Shown here piece by piece: positions 58,173 to 64,000 of a DNA stretch of 64,000 nt (its first letter is position 1; each line of letters starts with the position of its first letter). Position numbers and translations under genes: made by a program. This DNA is from Nocardia terpenica. Lineage in GTDB: Bacteria; Actinomycetota; Actinomycetes; Mycobacteriales; Mycobacteriaceae. Location: positions 620,001 through 684,000 of the forward strand of contig NZ_JABMCZ010000005.1 in the NCBI RefSeq assembly GCF_013186535.1. The letters are read 5' to 3'. The notes under the pieces were generated by a model. It was not told where the DNA came from and did no database searches. It was given only the letters and a program-made list of their open reading frames with translations.

Positions 58173-59431
58173 CGGAGACTCCTTGTGCAGCAATTGTTTT
58201 CCCTTGTCCAGGTGGTCAGGAACTGATCGAGGACCCCGTAGCTGATCTGGCTGGGCCAGCTGCCGTAGACGACGTTGTAGCCGTGTTCGGCGAAGGGCAG
58301 CAGAACCGTGTGATGGGGTACGCCGGCGGCGGTGAGCCGCTCGTCGAGCATGGTGGCCTGGTTGTGCGGCACGACGTGGTCGGTGGTGCCCTGTAGTTGC
58401 AGGGTCGGGGGCAGACCGGGCCGGACGTAGGTGAGCGGGGACGTGGCGAGGTAGGCCCCGGGTGCCGTGGCCGGGGCGCCGCCGAACACGCGGGACTCCG
58501 TCGGACCGGCGACGGCGGGGCTGCCGCCGTCGGCCATCAGGCGGGCGGTGTCGGTCGGGCCGTAGAACGAAATCACGGCGCGCACAGGGTGTTCCGCGAC
58601 CGGGCACGACGGTGGGAACTTCCCGATTCCGACGGTGTACGCGGCCAGCAGCGACAGGTTCGCGCCCGCGGAGACACCGGCGACGGTGATGTCGTTCGGG
58701 TCGATGCGATAGCGGTCGGCGTGCTGGGCGACCCAGCCGATCGCGCACTTCACATCGGAGGTCTGCTGATCCCAGCGCGGCGGCGGGGACAGCCGGTACT
58801 CGATGTCGAATACCGTGTATCCGCGGTCGACGAACCACTGGATCTGTCCGGGAGCCTGATTGCGTCCGCCGCCGGTCCAGGAACCGCCGTGCACGAAGAC
58901 CAGCGCGGGCGCACCCGGCGCGGGCTTGTCGGGCTCGCGCACATCCAGTCGCAGCGGCTGACCGTCCACGGTGGCATACACCTCGGTCGCGGTCGGCGGT
59001 CGCAGCGCGGGACCGGAGCCGAAGTAGGCCGACAGCGACAGCGGAACCTGGTTGGCGGCAGCCACTTCGGCGGCACTCACCCACGGCACGACCGCACCGG
59101 CCAATGCCAGGACGCTGAGCAGCGCCACACCCGCGGCCGCCCGGCGCCACCGCATCCGCCGCATCAGCAGCGCCAGCACCGCTCCGATGATTGCCGGAAT
59201 CACCAGATACAGCGAGAACGAGGTCACCAGTAGCGACACCGTCCAGGCCCTGTCGGTAGGCACGATGGGCGACACCACGACCGCCATCGCGAGGACGACG
59301 ATCAGGGCCCACACGCAGGCCAGACCGGCCAGCAACCGACGGCCCCAGCGACTGCGCGGCCACCGATCCCGACCGTCGGCCCCAGGCGTATCCGCGACGA
59401 TCGGTTTGGTCGCCGAGCGAATTGTGTTCAT
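58169..59431 (-). CDS. Membrane-anchored alpha/beta hydrolase (carboxylesterase type)
   Basis: A 420-residue protein with three or four N-terminal membrane helices (for example LLAGLACVWALIVVLAMAVVVSP and LLVTSFSLYLVIPAIIGAVLALLM) in the first ~125 residues. The esterase part has the HGGS oxyanion motif (FVHGGSWTGGG) and nucleophile elbow ITVAGVSAGANLSLL. Asp (GTTDHVVPH) and His (FAEHGYNVV) complete the triad. This resembles hormone-sensitive-lipase-like enzymes. Coupled by ATGA overlaps on both sides with the amidase and the aldolase. It faces outward or the membrane interior, so substrate entry coupling is plausible. Confidence 0.82.
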   Translation of the reverse strand: MNTIRSATKPIVADTPGADGRDRWPRSRWGRRLLAGLACVWALIVVLAMAVVVSPIVPTDRAWTVSLLVTSFSLYLVIPAIIGAVLALLMRRMRWRRAAAGVALLSVLALAGAVVPWVSAAEVAAANQVPLSLSAYFGSGPALRPPTATEVYATVDGQPLRLDVREPDKPAPGAPALVFVHGGSWTGGGRNQAPGQIQWFVDRGYTVFDIEYRLSPPPRWDQQTSDVKCAIGWVAQHADRYRIDPNDITVAGVSAGANLSLLAAYTVGIGKFPPSCPVAEHPVRAVISFYGPTDTARLMADGGSPAVAGPTESRVFGGAPATAPGAYLATSPLTYVRPGLPPTLQLQGTTDHVVPHNQATMLDERLTAAGVPHHTVLLPFAEHGYNVVYGSWPSQISYGVLDQFLTTWTRENNCCTRSLR

Positions 59432-60834
59432 GACCAACGACCTTCGGCGCGAGGTTGTGGACGGGCCTGCTCGAGCTGGGCGGCCACCGGGAGGATCGCG
59501 GTCTCGCCGCCCGGTGGCCCGACCAGTTGCACGGCCAGCGGCAGTCCGTCGTCGGCAATGCCGACGGGGATCGAGGCGGCCGGGTTGCCGGTGACGTTCC
59601 AGATCGCGGTGTAGGTGACCATCGGGAGCGATGCGAGAATCGCGGCCGCGCTGCCCTTCCCGTCCAGGACCCCGAGGTGCGGGGGCCGGATCGCGGTGGT
59701 CGGCGTCAGGAGCAGGTCGTGGCGAGCGAAGACGCGATTGACCGTGCCCGCCAACGACTCTCCGGCCCGGATGGCCCACTCCACCACCGGACGACGTGCC
59801 CACAGTCCCAGCCGGAGCGTTTGCCGGGTCCGGCGTTCCAGCAATTCCGGATGCTCCACGGCGGCGGCCTCGGCGCGGATCGCACCGAAGAATTGGGGCA
59901 GCAGCGCGGGCATCGAGCTGGGGTAGTGCGGATCGATCTCGTCCACATGATGTCCGAGGTCGGCCAGCAGCACGGCGGTCGCCTCCATCGCCCGCACCTG
60001 CTCCGGATGCGCTGTCAGCAGCGGAGTCGTGGTCTTCGCGGAGAACCCGATCCGCAACGGGCGCGGCGTCTTTCGGGCAGCGTCCACGAACGACATCTCC
60101 GGCTCGGGCGCGCGGAACCGGTCGCCGGGCACCGCGCCGCGGATGACGTCGTACACGAGGGCGCTGTCGAGCACGGTGCGGGTGAGCGGCCCGGTCGTCC
60201 CCAGCGCCCACCACAGCGATTCCAGCGGCGCGGCCGACACCCGACCCCGCTGCGGTTTCAGCCCGAACAATCCGCAACATGCCGCCGGAATGCGGATCGA
60301 CCCACCGCCGTCGCCGCCCAACGCCACCGGCACCAACCCGGCGGCCACCGCGGCCGCCGAGCCCCCGCTCGACCCTCCGGCCGAGCGGGAGGTATCCCAC
60401 GGGTTGCGGGTGACACCGAAGGTGCTCGACTCCGTATAGGGCCACTGCCCGAACTCGTTCATGGCGGTCTTCCCCACGATCACCGCCCCGGCCGCCCGCA
60501 ATCGGCGCACCACCTCGGCATCGGTGCGCGCCGGTGTGCTGTTGGCGCGGGTGCCGAAAGTCGTTGTCACACCGGCCACGTCGATTTCGTCCTTCACCGC
60601 GACCGGGATCCCGTGCAGCGGTCCCACCGGCTCGCCCGACATCCGCTGCCGGTCACAGTCGGCGGCCGCACGCCGGGCGGAGTCCCGCAGCACCGAGGTG
60701 AACGCACCCAGTGCGGACGCTCGATCGATGGCGTCCAGGGTCGCGTCGACCAGTTCCATCGCGGACAGTCGCCCGGACGCCAGCGCCGCGCGCTGCCCGA
60801 CCACGCCCTCCGACACGATCTCGTTGCCGGTCAT
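59428..60834 (-). CDS. Amidase-signature-family enzyme
   Basis: A 468-residue amide hydrolase. The catalytic Lys is in PVAVKDEIDVAGVTTTFGT (near residue 80). The two catalytic serines are in the glycine-serine stretch SRSAGGSSGGSAAAVAAGLVPVALGGDGGGSIRIPAACCGLFGLKP (about 149-192). Substrate could be an aromatic or aliphatic amide. ATG 60834 overlaps the stop of a 19-codon ORF and lacks a strong ribosome-binding site of its own. So it probably depends on coupling. First main gene of the operon with the esterase and the aldolase. Confidence 0.9.
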   Translation of the reverse strand: MTGNEIVSEGVVGQRAALASGRLSAMELVDATLDAIDRASALGAFTSVLRDSARRAAADCDRQRMSGEPVGPLHGIPVAVKDEIDVAGVTTTFGTRANSTPARTDAEVVRRLRAAGAVIVGKTAMNEFGQWPYTESSTFGVTRNPWDTSRSAGGSSGGSAAAVAAGLVPVALGGDGGGSIRIPAACCGLFGLKPQRGRVSAAPLESLWWALGTTGPLTRTVLDSALVYDVIRGAVPGDRFRAPEPEMSFVDAARKTPRPLRIGFSAKTTTPLLTAHPEQVRAMEATAVLLADLGHHVDEIDPHYPSSMPALLPQFFGAIRAEAAAVEHPELLERRTRQTLRLGLWARRPVVEWAIRAGESLAGTVNRVFARHDLLLTPTTAIRPPHLGVLDGKGSAAAILASLPMVTYTAIWNVTGNPAASIPVGIADDGLPLAVQLVGPPGGETAILPVAAQLEQARPQPRAEGRWS

Positions 60835-60890
60835 ATGATTCCGCCGGTCTCGGTCGAACGGGTCGGCGGGACACTGTCTGTTTCCGACAT
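60831..60890 (-). CDS. 19-residue leader ORF coupled to the amidase gene
   Basis: ATG 60890 to TGA 60831-60833 encodes MSETDSVPPTRSTETGGII. AAGGAG lies seven bases before the ATG, a much better site than that of the amidase, whose ATG overlaps the TGA (ATGA type). It therefore likely serves as ribosome entry for the operon. It is Thr/Ser/Glu-rich, with no hydrophobic or cysteine content, so not an obvious peptide natural product precursor. Confidence 0.45.
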   Translation of the reverse strand: MSETDSVPPTRSTETGGII

Positions 60891-60982
60891 CGGGAACTCC
60901 TTGTCCACCAGCTTTTCAGCGATGAGCAACTGAAACACGTGGCACGGGGGTTCATCTAGGCTGCTTCGGGACAGTGGTGAGG

Positions 60983-61016
60983 CTGTCGGTTGTCCACAAT
61001 CGACAGTGACCGACAG
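60983..61016. promoter_or_regulatory. Inverted repeats between the amidase operon and the PucR gene
   Basis: CTGTCG at 60983-60988 is complementary to CGACAG at 61001-61006 and again at 61011-61016. The inner GGTTGTCC-ACAATC is also symmetrical. The site is 93 bp from the 19-codon ORF start and 10 bp from the PucR start, so it may repress or activate both. Confidence 0.5.
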
Positions 61017-61025
61017 GGAGTGGCC

Positions 61026-62156
61026 ATGGCAGAGCCGGAGATCGACCGCGCCCGGATCCGGCTGATCGAACATGCCCGCGACCCGGCCGTGGCCAACACC
61101 ATCGTCCAAGCCCTGGTGCGGGCCTCTCGGGCGGCGTCGGCGGCGGTGGCCGCGCTGCCCGAGGAGGAAGTTCATCGGCACGTCCAGGTCCTGGTGGACG
61201 GTGTCGTCACCACCGACCGCGCGCCCGGGGCGCAGGTCCTGGCCGCGGCCGAGCGCCTGGGCTCGGAGCGTGCGCGGCAGGGCGTGCCGGTGGAGGCGCT
61301 GCTCGACGCGATTCAGGCCAGCCGTTCCTGCCTGATCCAGATGATCATCGACCAGGGACGGCAGCTGGCGGTGCCCCTGCAGGCGGTGCTCGACGCCGTC
61401 GTACACCTCGACCGGATCACCACCGTGGTACTGCACCGCACCGTGCACACCCACCGCGAGACCGAACTGGGCATGGCGCGCACGCGCACCGAGCGCGAAA
61501 CCCAAACGCTGCGACAGCTTCTGCACGGCGAGCAGCCCGCGTCGTGCGCACCCCTCACCGCGTCGGCCGCCTACCACTGCGTGGTCAGCGACATCAGCGA
61601 TCCGACGCTCGCTCAGCAGCTGGCGACCGCGCTCACCGCACCGGGTTCCGGACTGTGCGGGCTGGTCGACGGGCGGCTGGCCGCACTGGTGACCCGGCTA
61701 CCCCGACTCGACGACGACCCGCCACTGCTCGTCGCCACTCCCCCGGCCACTCCCGCCCGGGTGGCCTCGCTGTACCGGCTCGCCCGCCGGGCATTACAGG
61801 CGGGCCGTGCGGCAGAGCTGACCGGACTGCATCGGCTCACCGACCTCGCACTACTCACCGCGACCCACGCCGAACCGGAACTGGGCACACTCCTCGCCGC
61901 ACACCTGCTCGGCGGCCTCGACCCCGGCGACCCCTTCCACCGCGATCTCGCCGAGACCGCACAGGCCTACCTCGATCATCGCGGCCGGATCGAACCCACC
62001 GCCGCCGCTCTCCACATCCACACCAACACCGTCAAATACCGGCTCCGGCGCTTCACCGAACTCACCGGCCACACCCTGACCGGCGCCGACACCACCACCG
62101 TCGCCGACACCACCCGGCACTGGTGGGCGCTACAACACTGGCTCACCCATTCCTGA
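61026..62156 (+). CDS. PucR-family transcriptional regulator
   Basis: A 376-residue regulator with the PucR C-terminal helix-turn-helix AQAYLDHRGRIEPTAAALHIHTNTVKYRLRRFTELTGHTL (about residues 310-350), the diagnostic motif of the CdaR/PucR group. The N-terminal part is a helical sensory domain. Start ATG 61026 has GGGAG upstream. PucR members activate purine, sugar-acid or amide breakdown operons. Here the divergent amidase/esterase/aldolase operon is the natural target. The inducer cannot be read. Confidence 0.88.
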   Translation: MAEPEIDRARIRLIEHARDPAVANTIVQALVRASRAASAAVAALPEEEVHRHVQVLVDGVVTTDRAPGAQVLAAAERLGSERARQGVPVEALLDAIQASRSCLIQMIIDQGRQLAVPLQAVLDAVVHLDRITTVVLHRTVHTHRETELGMARTRTERETQTLRQLLHGEQPASCAPLTASAAYHCVVSDISDPTLAQQLATALTAPGSGLCGLVDGRLAALVTRLPRLDDDPPLLVATPPATPARVASLYRLARRALQAGRAAELTGLHRLTDLALLTATHAEPELGTLLAAHLLGGLDPGDPFHRDLAETAQAYLDHRGRIEPTAAALHIHTNTVKYRLRRFTELTGHTLTGADTTTVADTTRHWWALQHWLTHS

Positions 62157-63089
62157 TTACGGCAGCAGCAGAGGGCGAACGTGGACGCCTCGCGACTTCC
62201 ACGGCTCGCCCTCAGGATCGGCGGCCCGCGCGTGTAGCCACTCCAGTTGCCCACAGAAGAAGTCGTACGCCTCGAAGTCGGGAGTCAGTGCCAGAATGGG
62301 AGATTCGGTGCCGCGGCGACCTGGCACGTAGAACATGACGCGGATGACATCATCGAAACGCTCGACCGCCATACTGATCGGAAAATCGAAGGTCCAGATG
62401 CGCCAGTTGGTGAACGCGGACGCGGCCCCGGCCAATGGACGAAGACATTCGCGCACATACCGTTTCGGGTCCTCCATAGCCGCTTCCGCGGGCTCGACCC
62501 GATATCTGTCACGGCGAGAATCACACCACGGATCCATCACAAACATCGAGATGGTGACGCCGCGCGCGGCCGCATCACGCAATGCTCCCAAGATGTCATC
62601 ACGCGCATAAGCATTGCGAGTGAGGCCGAACATCGTCAGCTCGCGACCAACCGATTCGATCCGCGATATCAGATCTTTCTCGGATTCCTGTGAGGTGTAA
62701 GGCCACAATCCGACGAGACCGGCGACATCCCTACCCCGCATCGGATGCGAATGATCGACACCGAAGCCCAACCGATCGGGCCGCGTCCGGTAAAGACGGC
62801 ACAGATAGTCGATCCGCTCGGCCGAAGGAATGCGATCACCGTGCTCCCACCGACACAAGGTCTCTTCCGCCAGTCCCGGCGGCGCCAGACCATCCGACTC
62901 GTAAAGCTCATCCAGTCGCTGCGACAACTCCCGACGAGACCACTCCCGCGCCAACCGCTGCGCCTCCAACGCCGAAACCATTGGAATCTTCTCACCTATC
63001 CGCGCCGCAATCTCGTGCGGATGCAAACCAGCCCGCCTACCAACGGCCCGCACTTCCTCGACCACACGCCCAATATCCGAGCGCCGCAC
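62157..63089 (-). CDS. XRE-family regulator with DUF5919 domain
   Basis: An approximately 310-residue protein. The N-terminal helix-turn-helix is REWSRRELSQRLDELYESDGLAPPGLAEETLCRWEHGDRIPSAERIDYLCRLY. The C-terminal ~170 residues begin SRIESVGRELTMFGLTRNAYARDDILGALRDAAARGVTISMFVMDPWCDSRRDRYRVEPAEAAMEDP, matching DUF5919. That domain has a phospholipase D-like appearance but no visible HKD. GTG 63089 with GGAG seven bases upstream is best. TTG 63128 and GTG 63107 also possible. The gene is divergent from the following unknown gene, which may be its target. Confidence 0.75.
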   Translation of the reverse strand: MRRSDIGRVVEEVRAVGRRAGLHPHEIAARIGEKIPMVSALEAQRLAREWSRRELSQRLDELYESDGLAPPGLAEETLCRWEHGDRIPSAERIDYLCRLYRTRPDRLGFGVDHSHPMRGRDVAGLVGLWPYTSQESEKDLISRIESVGRELTMFGLTRNAYARDDILGALRDAAARGVTISMFVMDPWCDSRRDRYRVEPAEAAMEDPKRYVRECLRPLAGAASAFTNWRIWTFDFPISMAVERFDDVIRVMFYVPGRRGTESPILALTPDFEAYDFFCGQLEWLHARAADPEGEPWKSRGVHVRPLLLP

Positions 63090-63206
63090 CGAGTCTCCGG
63101 AGGTCACCCGGTTGACGCTACTCGTCAACCGCGATGACGAACAGTGCTATGTCGTTGCCACGCCTCACTGCGCGACCCTCGTATTCGACCGAGGACAACA
63201 GTGCGG

Positions 63207-63683
63207 ATGAAGGGAACGATCGTGAACAAGGAGCTCCAGACCGTCGTCGACTGGGTCGACTACTACCGCGGCGAGTTCCATCTGCCGGTAGCCGAGCGAG
63301 GCGGGTACGCCATGTTGCTGGTAACCGACCACATCGGCATCGTTCACATGCCGAAGCAACTCGCCGAACGAGTCCTCCACTCTCTTCGAGAGCGTGACAC
63401 CCCCGGCCCACTACTGGCCCGCCAGATCCGCTGGACGATGGTCGCATCCATCGACCGCCTGCCCGGATACGAAATGCTGGACCGATTGGCCCGCAACGAC
63501 ATCTGTGTACCCGTCGTGGGTAGCGCACTGATGATCCCGACCCGTTTCGACCGCTACACCCCTGAAGGTGCGTTCTGGGCAATCCGCCCCACTCGGGACC
63601 AGCTGCTTCCACTGCTGTCGACCGTGGTCTCCACCGCGCTGGCCGAGACTGCGCAGCGGGCTGAGGCCATAGGCCCGGAATAA
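63207..63683 (+). CDS. Conserved hypothetical protein divergent from the XRE-DUF5919 regulator
   Basis: A 158-residue soluble protein (or 153 residues from GTG 63222, which has AAGGGA six bases upstream). It reads VDWVDYYRGEFHLPVAERGGYAMLLVTDHIGIVHMPKQLAERVLHSL and lacks membrane or enzymatic motifs I know. The strong alpha/beta alternation resembles an effector-binding domain. Divergent orientation with the XRE-DUF5919 gene, with about 115 bp between, suggests functional linkage. Function unknown. Confidence 0.55.
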   Translation: MKGTIVNKELQTVVDWVDYYRGEFHLPVAERGGYAMLLVTDHIGIVHMPKQLAERVLHSLRERDTPGPLLARQIRWTMVASIDRLPGYEMLDRLARNDICVPVVGSALMIPTRFDRYTPEGAFWAIRPTRDQLLPLLSTVVSTALAETAQRAEAIGPE

Positions 63684-63715
63684 CGAAAGAAGTCAGCTGC
63701 CGGAGCCGAATGCGG

Positions 63716-64000
63716 TCAGGAACGACCGCTGTGCTCCCCCGATCCGAGCCCGCCACGTCTGACACTGCCGCTGGTCACGGTCCCGCCGCCAACGTCGACG
63801 CTGCCGGTGCGGTAGATCACGGGGTTTCTGCCCGGCGAGTTCGAGGTAGGGGTGACGTAGGTGCCGTTGGAGACGTGGGCGCCGATGGGTGGGGCCACGG
63901 TTCGGTTGCGGGCCGACAGGTAGTACCACATTGCCGCGGTTGCTGTTCCGGCGGCGATGCCTGCGGTGGCGTAGCGGAGGGCGCTGTTGTCGTCGCCGAC
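63716..64000 (-). CDS. C-terminal part of a membrane or envelope protein (5' end outside window)
   Basis: The frame is open from the end of the window to a stop at 63716. The 94 visible codons read ALRYATAGIAAGTATAAMWY then YLSARNRTVAPPIGAHV. The hydrophobic start is a probable membrane anchor. The tail is Gly/Ser/Arg-rich (GSVDVGGGTVTSGSVRRGGL). A different minus-strand frame covers the same region, but its Arg/His/Gln composition is that of a shadow. Function unknown. Confidence 0.5.
   Translation of the reverse strand, partial: VGDDNSALRYATAGIAAGTATAAMWYYLSARNRTVAPPIGAHVSNGTYVTPTSNSPGRNPVIYRTGSVDVGGGTVTSGSVRRGGLGSGEHSGRS

Noticed and set aside
60831..60890. The 19-residue ORF as a modified-peptide (RiPP) precursor
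   Set aside because: It has no cysteine or aromatic core, and no maturation enzyme such as radical SAM or YcaO is nearby.
63693..63929. 78-codon minus-strand frame
   Set aside because: Arg/His/Gln-rich shadow. The other minus-strand frame is open beyond the window and has a membrane-anchor-like segment.

Overview
The window is high-GC DNA (dense ORFs with strong third-position GC bias, many GTG and TTG starts) from a mycolic-acid actinomycete. Nocardia is the best guess. The backbone keeps the order known from Mycobacterium tuberculosis Rv2584c-Rv2606c: apt, a family-5 solute-binding lipoprotein, secF, secD, yajC, then ruvB-ruvA-ruvC, then yebC, pdxT, tesB and pdxS. Accessory genes fill the gaps between these blocks. 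I saw no rRNA, tRNA, CRISPR array, prophage or plasmid functions.

Layout. 1-5.6 kb: the 3' end of an acyl-CoA-dehydrogenase-like flavoenzyme, a saccharopine-dehydrogenase-type protein, an ABC-F ATPase whose leader is interrupted by a DDE insertion sequence (about 3263-4635), and two small envelope or secreted proteins. 5.8-11.6 kb: apt, the lipoprotein, secF, secD and yajC on the minus strand. 11.7-14.6 kb: a Baeyer-Villiger-type monooxygenase divergent from a TetR regulator with a palindromic operator between them, then a four-repeat DivIVA-like protein. 14.7-18.2 kb: a membrane protein, ruvBAC and a hotdog thioesterase. 18.3-25.1 kb: a polyol catabolic island in which a long-chain polyol dehydrogenase is divergent from a SorC regulator and a binding-protein/two-permease/ATPase importer, with two tandem 14-bp palindromes between them. 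25.2-29.4 kb: two DUF2254 membrane proteins flanking a membrane-anchored esterase. 29.4-35.4 kb: a fused CaiB/BaiF CoA-transferase, a large secreted alpha/beta hydrolase and a secreted beta-lactamase-fold hydrolase. 35.4-37.9 kb: a decay zone with remnants of an Scr1-type regulator, a GlxA/AraC regulator and a zinc-type dehydrogenase around a DUF6461 gene and an unknown gene.

38-47 kb: a small secreted protein, yebC, pdxT, an APC permease, a Tat-exported phospholipase C, a PAP2 phosphatase, tesB, a uridine-kinase-like protein, and a polytopic membrane protein divergent from its probable TetR repressor. 48-51 kb: a LysR regulator and an archaeal-type aspartyl-tRNA synthetase preceded by what reads as a translational T-box riboswitch. 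51-57 kb: small metabolic enzymes, a secreted protein with an HEETH motif, OsmC, a 34-codon ORF with a strong ribosome-binding site, and pdxS. 57-62 kb: an amidase / membrane hydrolase / class II aldolase operon started by a 19-codon coupled ORF and divergent from a PucR regulator. The window ends with an XRE-DUF5919 regulator, an unknown gene and a truncated membrane protein.

Most notable: (1) the T-box leader of the archaeal-type AspRS, with an ultrashort stem I carrying GAC, the 12-nt T-box core and an anti-Shine-Dalgarno that pairs perfectly with the ribosome-binding site; (2) a dispersed palindromic repeat, core G(A/G)TCCCGGC-NTGCTTTTG-GCCGGGA(C/T)C, found three times and twice at the end of a clear tandem array of different sequence; (3) several clear palindromic operators at divergent pairs; (4) short ORFs coupled to the next gene through ATGA overlaps.
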